Below are positions 37,534 to 46,462 of a stretch of 64,000 nucleotides of DNA, in pieces. The notes beneath the pieces were generated by a model. It saw only the letters and a program-made list of their open reading frames with translations, ran no database searches and had not been told where the DNA came from. The translations under genes and the position numbers were made by a program. The stretch's first letter is position 1. Each line of letters begins with the position of its first letter. Origin of the DNA: Leptospira sp. 96542 (lineage in GTDB: Bacteria > Spirochaetota > Leptospiria > Leptospirales > Leptospiraceae); NCBI GenBank assembly GCA_029310945.1, contig JARJFC010000003.1, positions 119,743 through 183,742 on the forward strand, written 5' to 3'.

Positions 37534-37567
37534 GTGAGAGCAAAGAATAAATTGGTGAAATCTTAGA

Positions 37568-38992
37568 ATGAAATTTACATCGTTAAGTTTTTTAATTTTT
37601 TTTCTATTGGTCTATTGCCTGCATTGGTTTTTTCGCGGCAAACTCCGTTTGGGTTTTTTATTTATAGCATCCTTTGGATTCTACGCCGCATGGTCTTTTC
37701 CCTTTGCCTTCCATTTTTTGGTGATTGTTGCCATCAACCATGTTTTGAACCAAAAAATTCTTAAAAATAAAAATTCTCTCTTTTTTCCCATCCTCATCGG
37801 TATCAATCTCTTAAATCTATTTTTATTTAAGTATTTTTATTTTTTGTGGGATTTGATTTTCACTCTTACGGGCAGTGTATTTTTTTCACAAGAATCAGTT
37901 CGGTATTTTTTACAATCTCAATTTGGGGCAGACTCCATAACCCTCCCACTGGCGATCAGTTTTTATACGTTTCAGATGCTTGCATTCACGATCGATATAA
38001 AACGGGGGGAAGCAAACGAAGATCCAAATTTTTTACAATACGCACTTTTTATATTCTTCTTTCCACAACTGGTTGCAGGTCCCATTGTAAGGCATTCCGA
38101 ATTTTTTTACCAATTGGAAGTTTGGAAAGCAGATAAGGAACAGTTACTCGAAGGTTATTATTTGGTTTTTTTGGGGTTGTTAAAAAAAGTTGTCATAGCA
38201 GATAATCTTTCTTCGATCATTGAACCTGTTTATAAAAACCCCGAACTTTACAGTGGCTACACCAATTTTCTAGTTATGTTTGGTTATGCGGCGCGGGTGT
38301 TTTGCGATTTTAGTGGTTATACCGATATGGCTCGCGGTCTTGGTAAACTCCTCGGAATCAACCTGCCTGAAAACTTTAAAGCCCCTTACTTTTCTAGTTC
38401 GGTTCGTGAACTTTGGACTAGATGGCATATGACGCTTGCTAGTTGGATTAAGGACTATATTTATTTCCCTTTGGGCGGTTCGCGCGTTTCCGAATACCGC
38501 GGTTATTTCAATTTAATCATTACATTTACACTGGCAGGTTTTTGGCATGGTGCAAATTTTACATTTATCATTTGGGGTTTTCTACACGGACTCTTTATTA
38601 GTATAGAACGAAAATTAGATATATATAAATCAAAAGAAAAAATCGAATCTAAATTTAACTATAAAAAGTATGCAGGTATTTTATATACCTTTGGATTTTT
38701 TGTTATTACAATTCCTTTTTTTAACGCTCCTTCCGTTACCAATGCGGTTCAAATGTACATCCAAGTATTTCGTTTTGCTCCAGGTGAAAACACTGCAAAA
38801 TCAGAACAGATCCTTTATGCATTGCTCATCACATTCTTTTTAAATTATTTACAAACCAAAGAAAGTTTTCCTAGAAAAAATTGGTCAACGTTTAAATCCT
38901 TTGGCTTTTTGTTTGCATTTAGTTTTATTGTCACTGTTTTACTCGGGTATTTAGCACCAGGAGGAGCGGAATTTATTTATTTCCAATTTTAA
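37568..38992 (+). CDS. MBOAT-family O-acyltransferase (AlgI/PatA-like)
   Basis: Integral membrane protein of 474 residues with about ten helices. The MBOAT core shows ELWTRWHMTLASWIKDYIYF, PLGGSR and the catalytic histidine region TLAGFWHGANFTFIIWGFLHG. Family members move acyl groups across the membrane onto polysaccharides or peptidoglycan (AlgI, PatA, DltB). The next gene starts two bases later and encodes an SGNH-like protein of the type that completes such acetylation systems, so the pair probably O-acylates a surface or periplasmic polymer; the acceptor is unknown. Confidence 0.9.
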   Translation: MKFTSLSFLIFFLLVYCLHWFFRGKLRLGFLFIASFGFYAAWSFPFAFHFLVIVAINHVLNQKILKNKNSLFFPILIGINLLNLFLFKYFYFLWDLIFTLTGSVFFSQESVRYFLQSQFGADSITLPLAISFYTFQMLAFTIDIKRGEANEDPNFLQYALFIFFFPQLVAGPIVRHSEFFYQLEVWKADKEQLLEGYYLVFLGLLKKVVIADNLSSIIEPVYKNPELYSGYTNFLVMFGYAARVFCDFSGYTDMARGLGKLLGINLPENFKAPYFSSSVRELWTRWHMTLASWIKDYIYFPLGGSRVSEYRGYFNLIITFTLAGFWHGANFTFIIWGFLHGLFISIERKLDIYKSKEKIESKFNYKKYAGILYTFGFFVITIPFFNAPSVTNAVQMYIQVFRFAPGENTAKSEQILYALLITFFLNYLQTKESFPRKNWSTFKSFGFLFAFSFIVTVLLGYLAPGGAEFIYFQF

Positions 38993-38993
38993 T

Positions 38994-40124
38994 ATGAAAC
39001 TGAAAATTTCTCCTGTTTTTTACCCCTTATTTCTTGCATTTGCACTCTTTCTATTGGATAAAATATTTTTTCTTCCCGTTATCGTTGAAAATACTTACAG
39101 TTGGAAAAAAGTAGAACGTCAGTTTTACGAATTGAAAGAGGATCTTTTTCTTGTATTAAAAGAAGAACAAAGTAAAAATCCCAAGAGAAACATCGGTGTT
39201 ATACTCGGCAGTTCAAGGTCTGGTGAGTTTGATTCCGAAATGTTGGAAAATTTTGTCAAAAATACGAGCACTTTCAATTTTGCGGCTCCACTTGGTCCTC
39301 CTAGTTTCCAGGCGTATTGGTTGGATAGGCTAATCGATAGTTCAATCCCCCTTCGTTATGTTTTGATTGAAACAGATCCTCTTTTGTTTTCAAAATCATC
39401 CATTGAGTATTCGTTAAATGGTTCGTACGATTTGTTCTACGTTTTGAAGAATATCGATTTTTATCGTCACTCCAACAGAAATCCTTGGTTTGTAAATGCG
39501 AAAGGTTTTTCTGTGGACGAAGTGGAGACATACTTCTTAAAAAAATCATTTGCTCTTTATAAATACCCACTCGATCCAGGAGCGATCAAAGCAAATAACC
39601 GTGAGATTGAAATTGGTTTTATACCTGGTCTCAATGTGGGAATGACGGGAAAAGAACACAAACGGGGTTATATTGATAAAGTCAAAATGGCTAACCGTGT
39701 AAAATTTGGAGCACTTCCAAATGATATTAAATTTGCCAACGCAGACTTTTTTTTAGAAAAGGATGCTGAAAATATGTTCAATCAATACTTACGTCGTACT
39801 CCCATTTCACCAACGCAAATTTATTTTTTCAAACATATGATGGAGAGGCTGAAAGGGACGGGCATTCCTGTAATCATATATTTTCCTGTTGTTGCTGACC
39901 AACTTCGCAAAAAAATGTTAAACGATGGCGTGTTGCTTGAGTTTAATACGAACATTCAAAAATTGGTAGAAGACGCCAATAAGGTTCCAAACACAAAAAT
40001 TTTTATTATTGATCCAAACGAAAATCCTAATTGGACCTGTAAAGATTTTGTGGATTCCATCCATCTGAGTGGGGCATGTTTTCCGAATCTTTTACCAATT
40101 CTATTTCCAGACTCTAAATTCTAA
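38994..40124 (+). CDS. DUF1574-type protein, SGNH-hydrolase-like partner of MBOAT
   Basis: A 376-residue protein with one N-terminal membrane anchor (about 8-28) and a periplasmic remainder. It resembles the Leptospira family DUF1574. It has VILGSSRSGEF (about residue 65), like the GxSxS block I of SGNH/AlgJ/DltD proteins, and DSIHLSG near the C-terminus, like block V with the catalytic Asp-x-x-His pair. It starts two bases after the MBOAT stop, which fits the AlgI-AlgJ or DltB-DltD arrangement where one protein moves the acyl group and the other attaches it. Catalysis is inferred from these motifs only. Confidence 0.75.
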   Translation: MKLKISPVFYPLFLAFALFLLDKIFFLPVIVENTYSWKKVERQFYELKEDLFLVLKEEQSKNPKRNIGVILGSSRSGEFDSEMLENFVKNTSTFNFAAPLGPPSFQAYWLDRLIDSSIPLRYVLIETDPLLFSKSSIEYSLNGSYDLFYVLKNIDFYRHSNRNPWFVNAKGFSVDEVETYFLKKSFALYKYPLDPGAIKANNREIEIGFIPGLNVGMTGKEHKRGYIDKVKMANRVKFGALPNDIKFANADFFLEKDAENMFNQYLRRTPISPTQIYFFKHMMERLKGTGIPVIIYFPVVADQLRKKMLNDGVLLEFNTNIQKLVEDANKVPNTKIFIIDPNENPNWTCKDFVDSIHLSGACFPNLLPILFPDSKF

Positions 40125-40138
40125 AATTTTGTTTGCGT

Positions 40139-40702
40139 TTATTTGTGTTTAAACCTTTTTCTAAAAAGCCAGTATCCAAAGACAGTTAATATCAGAAATA
40201 CTGGTGAACTTAGATTTTTCACCGTTTGTAAACCTTCGAATGGATAAGACTCCTCTATAAATGAAATGAACATTAAGAATACAGAATATACAATCAAACA
40301 CAAAACTAAGTAGATTGTTGTGAGTTTTAAATTCACAAGTGTAAAACCCAAATCTTCTTTGAAGTTCGTGAATTCTGCTAGGATTTGTTCGTATGTTTTT
40401 TTGTGCCCGGTTCGGTATACATCATAAGCCTCTTCCATTTCTGGGTCTTTGGTTTTGCCATCCAGGAGTACAAAATCAAAATCAAGTTTGGAATCGTATT
40501 CCTTTCGTTTTTCTGCATCACTTAGAACTTGGAAAGACCTGGTTAGATTTAAAATTTCCTCTTTCGCAAAAGAAATACCCAGTTGCAGCATGGGTTCCCA
40601 AAAGGCCAGACGTTGGGAATACGCTTCGCCAATCTGCAAGGAACTCGCGTTTTTATCCACACCGAGGATTTGGTAGTGGTTTTCCTTCTTCGAAAGGTTC
40701 AT
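40139..40702 (-). CDS. Membrane J-like domain protein lacking HPD
   Basis: A 187-residue protein with an N-terminal DnaJ-like domain (about 8-75): [12 protein letters not shown] at the start and [14 protein letters not shown] at the end are typical. The HPD tripeptide needed to stimulate Hsp70 ATPase is absent; the corresponding stretch reads RLAFWEP. Two hydrophobic helices at about 125-150 and 165-182 anchor the C-terminus. It is therefore a J-like rather than a true J protein and may tether or compete with a partner. The gene is divergent from miaB. Confidence 0.72.
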   Translation of the reverse strand: MNLSKKENHYQILGVDKNASSLQIGEAYSQRLAFWEPMLQLGISFAKEEILNLTRSFQVLSDAEKRKEYDSKLDFDFVLLDGKTKDPEMEEAYDVYRTGHKKTYEQILAEFTNFKEDLGFTLVNLKLTTIYLVLCLIVYSVFLMFISFIEESYPFEGLQTVKNLSSPVFLILTVFGYWLFRKRFKHK

Positions 40703-40795
40703 AGTGCAGATCCTTTCTCAGAATTCTTGGGATGCAAGCAAAACCAAAGACCTTCTTTGCTTTACAAAGAAAAAATCGAAAAAATCATACTAAAT

Positions 40796-42172
40796 ATGAA
40801 CACTAGTCTGACCGAATCTCCCATCACCCCAGAATCCACCCAGTTGGGTAAGGTGTTTGTGGAAACATACGGTTGCCAAATGAATGAATACGACTCGGGA
40901 ATCGTCAAGGAATTGTTCCGTAAAGAGAACTACGAAACCGCTGCTACCATTGAAGACTCAGACATTATCTTTCTCAATACTTGCGCTGTACGTGAAAATG
41001 CACATGCAAAAATTTATGGACGTTTGCAATCACTTGGTTATTTGAAGAAAAAAAATCCCAATCTTGTCATTGGAGTTTTGGGTTGTATGGCGCAGAACTT
41101 AGGTGAAGATCTATTCCACCAAGAGCTCCCACTTGATCTCATCGTAGGTCCTGACAATTATCGGAGTTTACCTGAACTGATACAGAAGATAAGGACAGGA
41201 GAAAGAGATGTCCAACTAACAAGGTTGTCAAAAACTGAAACCTATGATGAGTTGGAACCTAAGGTTGTCAATGGAATCCAAGCCTTTGTCACCATCATGC
41301 GGGGTTGTAATAATTTTTGTACATTCTGTGTGGTTCCATACACTCGCGGCAGAGAACGGAGTCGGGAACCAAAATCAATTGTTTATGAAATAAACCAACT
41401 GGTGGATATGGGAGTCAAACAAGTAACTTTACTTGGGCAAAACGTAAATAGTTATTTATATGAAGGTTCTGATTTTTGTGCCCTTGTGGAAACAATTTTG
41501 AAGGAAACAAAAATTGAAAGGCTTCGTTTTACTTCTCCTCATCCGAAAGATTTTCCTGAACATTTGATTGCCCTCATGGCAAAGGAAGAACGTTTTTCCT
41601 CTCAAATCCATATGCCGTTACAAGCGGGCAGCGATAAAGTACTTATGGATATGAAACGAAGTTATACTAAAAAAGAATATTTGGAACTCGTAAAATCCAT
41701 CGTCGAAAGAATTCCTGATATTGGAATTACTTCCGATATAATCGTAGGGTTTCCTGGTGAAACAGAGGAAGAATTTAAAGAAACTCTGGAAGTTGTGAAA
41801 GAAGTAAAATTCGACATGTCCTATATGTTTAAATATTCAGAAAGAGAAGGAACAATTGCAAAACGTAAGTTCATTGATGATGTTCCGGAAGAGGTAAAAA
41901 GTAAACGGCTTATCGAACTAGTCGAATTACAAACCCAAGTTTCTCTGGACAAAAATAAATCTAAAATTGGCAAAACACTTTCTGTTTTGATAGAAAACAC
42001 TTCCAAAAAATCCAAAGAAGAACTTTGCGGTAGGTCACATTGCGGGCGTATGGTGGTATTCCCTATTCCAGAAGGCAGCTCCAAAAATTTGTCAGATTGG
42101 ATCGGAAAAACTGTGCCAATCCTTATTTCAGGTGCAACAAGTGCAACACTCAGAGGAACCCTCGTTGCCTAA
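40796..42172 (+). CDS. miaB: tRNA-2-methylthio-N6-dimethylallyladenosine synthase
   Basis: Radical SAM methylthiotransferase of 458 residues that forms ms2i6A37 in tRNA. The N-terminal UPF0004 domain has its three cluster cysteines at Cys27 ([12 protein letters not shown]), Cys63 ([11 protein letters not shown]) and Cys97 (LGCMAQ). The radical SAM motif is CNNFCTFC (171-178) within [19 protein letters not shown], typical of MiaB rather than RimO or MtaB. A TRAM domain ends the protein. The ATG at 40796 is chosen; the open frame extends upstream to 40583, but that part runs antisense to the J-like gene and has no MiaB homology. It overlaps the permease start by 41 bases. Confidence 0.95.
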   Translation: MNTSLTESPITPESTQLGKVFVETYGCQMNEYDSGIVKELFRKENYETAATIEDSDIIFLNTCAVRENAHAKIYGRLQSLGYLKKKNPNLVIGVLGCMAQNLGEDLFHQELPLDLIVGPDNYRSLPELIQKIRTGERDVQLTRLSKTETYDELEPKVVNGIQAFVTIMRGCNNFCTFCVVPYTRGRERSREPKSIVYEINQLVDMGVKQVTLLGQNVNSYLYEGSDFCALVETILKETKIERLRFTSPHPKDFPEHLIALMAKEERFSSQIHMPLQAGSDKVLMDMKRSYTKKEYLELVKSIVERIPDIGITSDIIVGFPGETEEEFKETLEVVKEVKFDMSYMFKYSEREGTIAKRKFIDDVPEEVKSKRLIELVELQTQVSLDKNKSKIGKTLSVLIENTSKKSKEELCGRSHCGRMVVFPIPEGSSKNLSDWIGKTVPILISGATSATLRGTLVA

Positions 42173-43760
42173 GGAAGTTGACTTACGAACCGTTCGGGTT
42201 CATTCCAAAACGGATCTTCCCCCTGGTTTTATGGTGGATACAGACCGTTTTGGAAAGTGGAAACGATTTAAACCTTCGATACTACGAGTCTATATCCTAA
42301 AAGAAATTCTGAGTCCCTTTCTTGTGGCACTTTCTTTTTTCACCATGATTTATATGGCAGTGGCCATCCAAAAAATGATTGGTCTATTCGTAGGCAAGGG
42401 TGTGGATTTTTTCAGACTCCTCGATTATATGGGTTATGTATTTGGCAATACCCTGCCCATGACCATTCCTATGGCTTGCCTTATGTCAGGGATTATGGCA
42501 GCGGGCAGGTTGTCGGGTGATTCTGAAATTACTGCTATGCGCGCGTCTGGAGTATCCTTTCCTTTTATTTATTCAAATTTTCTGCTTTTTGGGTTTTTGA
42601 TGACTCTCATTGTGGGTTATTTGAATTTTTATCTTGGACCAGAAAACACTCGTAAAATGAAAGAGTTTGATAACTGGATCGCAAGTTATAACCCGCTGCT
42701 TGCCATACAACCTGGACAGTTTTCTGGAGATAAAACCCAGGATTTTTTTTCCGACAAAGGGCGCACGATGTACTCTGGTGGTGTGGACGAAGAGGGCAAT
42801 TTAAAAAATATACAAATCCGTGAGTGGGCAATTTCCCCTGCGGGAACCGATTTTATTGTACTGAACAATTTAGCGATCCCTATGGGGGGATCGCGGATGT
42901 TACAAATCATCAATGCCAAGGAAGGTTTTCTAGTCGAAAAAAAGAATTCTGTAGGCGAATTTGAAAAGTCGGTTCGGCTTCGTAAAGGGTTTGTTGTGGA
43001 GTGGGATCCCGAAACAAATGCCATCGGAGTGACCAATTTTTTGGACGGAGAGATGGATTACAATGCCCCAGGGAAAAAGGAAACCAAAACTCTGGGCATC
43101 AATGTAAAACCAGATACCTTTTCTTTGCCTATGCTCATTGAGATCCGGAATGCAATTGAAAGTGAAGGTTTGGAAAATATCCCCGGTCTAGAAATTTTAA
43201 AAGAATATGGGCTTTCCATCAAAGGGGTGAGCGGACTTGGTCAAATGGTCGAACAATTCAAATACGAAATTTTACTCAGCGGACAAACGGGTGGTAACCA
43301 AGAAGAACTCACGCAAAAATTTACCCTATTTACACAGCTGAATGAACTTCTGACTGAATCTAAAAAAACTTTGGTTTCTTTTAATATTGAAATCCACAAA
43401 CGATTTGCCACTCCGTTATCTTGTCAGATTTTTTTCTTTCTTTCCTTCCCTTTGGGGCTTGTGGTCAAACGTTCTGGCAAAGGAATGAGTTTTACATTGG
43501 CAGTTGTGTTTTTACTCGTTTACTATTTATTTTTTATTTTTGGAACGAATGTTTCCTATAAAGAAAATGTCCCCGATTGGGTCGGACCTTGGTCTGCAAA
43601 CATTGTCATCATGACTCTCTCCATATACATCATGATTTCCCGTACAGATGCAAAATTACCTGAAAACATCCGCAAAAGGATTGGGTTTTATTACCGATTC
43701 CGCGACTATTTGGATTTCCAAGTCGAAAGATTAAAAAATCGATTCCAAAAGAAAAATTGA
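42132..43760 (+). CDS. LptF/LptG-family lipopolysaccharide-export permease
   Basis: Membrane protein of 542 residues (YjgP/YjgQ family). Three helices follow an N-terminal cytoplasmic tail of about 45 residues ([43 protein letters not shown]), a large periplasmic beta-jellyroll-type region lies at about 180-420, and three helices close it (about 425-510) with the conserved [14 protein letters not shown] segment. It would form, with LptB, the transporter that moves LPS to the bridge; LptC/A/B are not in this window. The start is uncertain: GTG at 42132 overlaps miaB by 41 bases, while TTG at 42165 has GAGGA seven bases upstream and also fits. Confidence 0.85.
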   Translation: MQQVQHSEEPSLPKEVDLRTVRVHSKTDLPPGFMVDTDRFGKWKRFKPSILRVYILKEILSPFLVALSFFTMIYMAVAIQKMIGLFVGKGVDFFRLLDYMGYVFGNTLPMTIPMACLMSGIMAAGRLSGDSEITAMRASGVSFPFIYSNFLLFGFLMTLIVGYLNFYLGPENTRKMKEFDNWIASYNPLLAIQPGQFSGDKTQDFFSDKGRTMYSGGVDEEGNLKNIQIREWAISPAGTDFIVLNNLAIPMGGSRMLQIINAKEGFLVEKKNSVGEFEKSVRLRKGFVVEWDPETNAIGVTNFLDGEMDYNAPGKKETKTLGINVKPDTFSLPMLIEIRNAIESEGLENIPGLEILKEYGLSIKGVSGLGQMVEQFKYEILLSGQTGGNQEELTQKFTLFTQLNELLTESKKTLVSFNIEIHKRFATPLSCQIFFFLSFPLGLVVKRSGKGMSFTLAVVFLLVYYLFFIFGTNVSYKENVPDWVGPWSANIVIMTLSIYIMISRTDAKLPENIRKRIGFYYRFRDYLDFQVERLKNRFQKKN

Positions 43761-43832
43761 TATAAATTTGACTGGAAAAAATCTCACATTACGGTTTTTT
43801 ATTAAGAGAGTTTACTCTTTGGAGTTTTAGTT

Positions 43833-44666
43833 TTGAAAACATCGAATATTTGGAATCTTTCTTCTCAACATCCGTTTCCTATTGAAATTTGGAAGCACCC
43901 AAAGATAAAAATCCAAGTAAACCAAATTGGTTTAGCGGAACTGGAACGAATCCAAATTTCTGCGAACGATATTCATATTTTTTTTCTACAAGTCAGTGGT
44001 AAAGAATGGAGCCAAGTCCAAAATTATATCAAAAAGAATGTGGAAACCAATCCCTTTGTTTCCATTATTTTGGTTCACTCAGAGGATGCCGCAGTCCAAA
44101 TCCAGGAAGAAGTCAAAACGAATGCGAAGTATTTGGTTTTAGAAAACCCAATTCACACAAGAGAATTGCGGATCATTTTAGACCGAGTCATTCAGGCTGA
44201 TTTTTACAAAGCTGCTGCTTTGGAAATTGGGAATTCTTGTTTGGCCAATGTTGGTTTTTTTGAAGGAGTTTTTTCTTTGGCTCACCAAGAATACGATGAT
44301 TCCAAAAAAGAAAATGAAGCATTGAGATCTATATTAAAATATGAGGAACAAGTGAAACAATCCCAAGCGGGCATCAATGCTGCTATGGAAAAAGTAACTG
44401 ATCTGAAAAACCAAGAACTCATTGAGCTCCACGAAAGGATCAAAATAAGCCAACAGTTGGATGAACTGCGCGAAAAGGAATTGAAACAAGCCCTCGAATT
44501 GCAAAAAGCAACAGAACAGGTTTTGAATTATTCAAGAATTGAAGAAATCAATTTGGATAAAATTCTCCGTGCACAAGATAGGCTTTTCGAATATACAGAA
44601 CAGGAAATTAAAGATTTAATTGAAGAAAATATGGAATTAAAGAAAAAGCTGGGCATCAGTCAATAA
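43833..44666 (+). CDS. Receiver-like plus coiled-coil protein, function unknown
   Basis: A 277-residue protein. Residues 1-125 alternate strands and helices in a response-regulator-like way (IHIFFLQVSG, VSIILVHSED, KYLVLENPIHTRELRIIL) but I do not see a convincing phospho-acceptor Asp, so it may be a degenerate receiver. Residues 155-270 form a long charged coiled coil. I do not recognise a named family. The start is a TTG with GGAG eight bases upstream (43821-43824). A small hairpin (AAGAG...CTCTT at 43804-43819) lies just before that site. It ends nine bases before the convergent FcpA-like gene. Confidence 0.65.
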   Translation: MKTSNIWNLSSQHPFPIEIWKHPKIKIQVNQIGLAELERIQISANDIHIFFLQVSGKEWSQVQNYIKKNVETNPFVSIILVHSEDAAVQIQEEVKTNAKYLVLENPIHTRELRIILDRVIQADFYKAAALEIGNSCLANVGFFEGVFSLAHQEYDDSKKENEALRSILKYEEQVKQSQAGINAAMEKVTDLKNQELIELHERIKISQQLDELREKELKQALELQKATEQVLNYSRIEEINLDKILRAQDRLFEYTEQEIKDLIEENMELKKKLGISQ

Positions 44667-44675
44667 CTTTCGCTA

Positions 44676-45470
44676 TTAGAAATCTTTTGCGATTTTTTCT
44701 TCCACGGCTAAATATTCTTTCGAGTCTTTCCCGTATTTGATTTCAGCAAAACGGAGTAGGTGTTTTTTCTTTTGATCTTTCAATTCGAAATACAATTCTT
44801 GGTTTTTGGATTTATTTGCGTTTAGTTCCATTTTTTCGTACGATATGGCAAGCATACGGTGAGGTTCTGCTTCATTTGCATTTTTTGCAGATATTGCCAT
44901 ATAACGTTCGCAAAAATCAATGATCTGCATATAATTTTTAAACGCTTCTTGTTGTTTGATATACTCTCTATAAATCCCTGATTTTAAATCCAAATAAGGT
45001 TCACTTTCCTTTACTTTGGGATTTTCAATTTTTTCAAGAATATTCATTGCTTTGATAAGCCTCAGGTTGAGTTGCGTACGCAATTCATTCACTTGTTTTG
45101 AATATTCTTTTTCGCGGTTTTCTTTCCGTATTTTTTTCTGCCAATCATATCTATCTTCGTAATATACTTGTTTTTCGGATTCGGACTTTCTTTGAGTCAC
45201 GGCTTTTAAACTCATTTCAAATTGGTCTAAGGCAGCACTATACTCTTTGTTGGCTTCCTTCCAACGGTTTTGCGAGCTTGTTTCGTCCACCAAATCTAAA
45301 ATTTTAATTTCATCAAACTTGAGTGAGCCATCCCCCCATGGAGATCCTTTTTCTGGGGATTCTGGCAAAATCTGTTCTACCTTGGTTTCTTTTGCCTGTG
45401 CATTGAATTCATCTTTGGCAAAGACTGGGCAAATGAGTAGAATTAGGATGGCAAAATAAAAAAATGGCAT
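44676..45470 (-). CDS. Secreted helical protein resembling the FcpA family
   Basis: A 264-residue protein with a signal peptide (cleavage near PVFAKD, about residue 19) and an almost wholly helical mature part, with segments DRYDWQKKIRKENREKEY, LIKAMNILEKIENPKVKES and KKKHLLRFAEIKYGKDSKEY. From memory this pattern matches the Leptospira flagellar-coiling protein A family, periplasmic sheath proteins that curl the endoflagella; I cannot confirm this without a search. No other flagellar gene is near. It is divergent from mgsA, and a 13-base inverted repeat (45487-45499) lies in the gap. Confidence 0.6.
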   Translation of the reverse strand: MPFFYFAILILLICPVFAKDEFNAQAKETKVEQILPESPEKGSPWGDGSLKFDEIKILDLVDETSSQNRWKEANKEYSAALDQFEMSLKAVTQRKSESEKQVYYEDRYDWQKKIRKENREKEYSKQVNELRTQLNLRLIKAMNILEKIENPKVKESEPYLDLKSGIYREYIKQQEAFKNYMQIIDFCERYMAISAKNANEAEPHRMLAISYEKMELNANKSKNQELYFELKDQKKKHLLRFAEIKYGKDSKEYLAVEEKIAKDF

Positions 45471-45486
45471 GGATTTTTCCAGTTCT

Positions 45487-45499
45487 AGGAAACTTTCCT
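45487..45499. promoter_or_regulatory. 6-1-6 inverted repeat in the FcpA-like/mgsA gap
   Basis: AGGAAA-C-TTTCCT lies between the two divergent starts, 17 bases from one and 34 bases from the other. It is a possible operator for either gene; it is short and could be chance. Confidence 0.3.
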
Positions 45500-45532
45500 T
45501 GAATCTAGGATATTGGCAAGAACTATCAAACT

Positions 45533-45988
45533 ATGACCTCAATTCATCGAAAAATGGAAATCGTAAAAAATATCGTTCTCATTGCCCATGACAATCGAAA
45601 AGAAGATTTACTCGAATGGGTGACCTACAATAAAGGAACCCTTTCTAAACACCACCTTTCTGCCACAGGGACAACGGGCAAACTCATCCAAGAACGTTTG
45701 AGTTTGCCTGTATTTCGGTTTATCTCAGGCCCATTGGGTGGAGACCAACAAATTGGTTCAAAAATTGTGGAAGATGGGATTGACTTTATGGTATTTTTTT
45801 GGGATCCTTTATCGGCGCAGCCCCATGATCCTGATGTAAAGGCACTCCTTCGGATTGCTGTTTTGTACAACATCCCTATGGCTTGTAACCGCTCCAGTGC
45901 CGATTTTTTGATTTCATCGCCGCTTATGGAAAAAGAATACAATCGGATTTTAATCGACTATGGTTCTCGCATAACCACAAAAAATTAG
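45533..45988 (+). CDS. mgsA: Methylglyoxal synthase
   Basis: Converts dihydroxyacetone phosphate to methylglyoxal and phosphate. The 151-residue protein has IVLIAHDNRKEDLLEW, the phosphate-binding loop SATGTTGKLI, the catalytic Asp71 in SGPLGGDQQIG, and His98 in LSAQPHDPDVKAL. These are the diagnostic residues of the family. The ATG at 45533 is used; Met8 is an alternative. The 3' end overlaps the convergent SRPBCC gene by 39 bases. Confidence 0.95.
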   Translation: MTSIHRKMEIVKNIVLIAHDNRKEDLLEWVTYNKGTLSKHHLSATGTTGKLIQERLSLPVFRFISGPLGGDQQIGSKIVEDGIDFMVFFWDPLSAQPHDPDVKALLRIAVLYNIPMACNRSSADFLISSPLMEKEYNRILIDYGSRITTKN

Positions 45989-46441
45989 TTCTTGTTTTGC
46001 GAATAAAGTTTTTCCTGTGAGATCGTGTCTTTTTAAAAACATCCTTGATAACATCTGAAGGATAACCCAGTTCGAAAATGGAATTGGGTAAAATTCATAT
46101 TCGATTTCATCGGAAAGAATCGAAGGAAAGTTCGGATCTGAATTTGATAAAAATTTATGTTTGTGGATGAATTTTAAAAAAGGACCTTCGATTTGGGTAT
46201 CTTCAAAAAATTCGTTTTTCTGATAACCTGTGTGTTTTGATTTCCACACTGGTTTAAAACCTGGAAAGATTTTTACCCTTATAATCGCCATTTCACCAAT
46301 TTCCAAAGTTTTTGGTTTTTGAATGAGTTCTACATTCGTATCATTTGTTACTAAAGTGTTAAAACCTAACTCTGATTCATGGAAGGAAAAGAGCACTTCT
46401 CTGGAAATGGAAAACCTAGATTGGCAGATAAATGTTGGCAT
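45950..46441 (-). CDS. SRPBCC-fold (START-like) protein
   Basis: A 163-residue protein with the outline of the cyclase/dehydrase-type SRPBCC family: an early FSFHESELGFNTLV strand-helix, a GEMAIIRVKIFPGFKPVWKS strand pair, FEDTQIEGPF, FIHKHKF and ILSDEIEYEFYP, which match family members that bind hydrophobic ligands in a helix-grip fold. No catalytic residues are identifiable and the ligand is unknown. The last 13 codons run antisense to the end of mgsA. It follows the large TPR gene on the same strand. Confidence 0.7.
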   Translation of the reverse strand: MPTFICQSRFSISREVLFSFHESELGFNTLVTNDTNVELIQKPKTLEIGEMAIIRVKIFPGFKPVWKSKHTGYQKNEFFEDTQIEGPFLKFIHKHKFLSNSDPNFPSILSDEIEYEFYPIPFSNWVILQMLSRMFLKRHDLTGKTLFAKQELIFCGYARTIVD

Positions 46442-46462
46442 AAACTACTCGAAAATGAATTT

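Noticed and set aside
40583..40795. Upstream extension of the miaB frame
   Set aside because: It runs antisense to the J-like gene and adds residues unlike any MiaB N-terminus; the ATG at 40796 fits the family.
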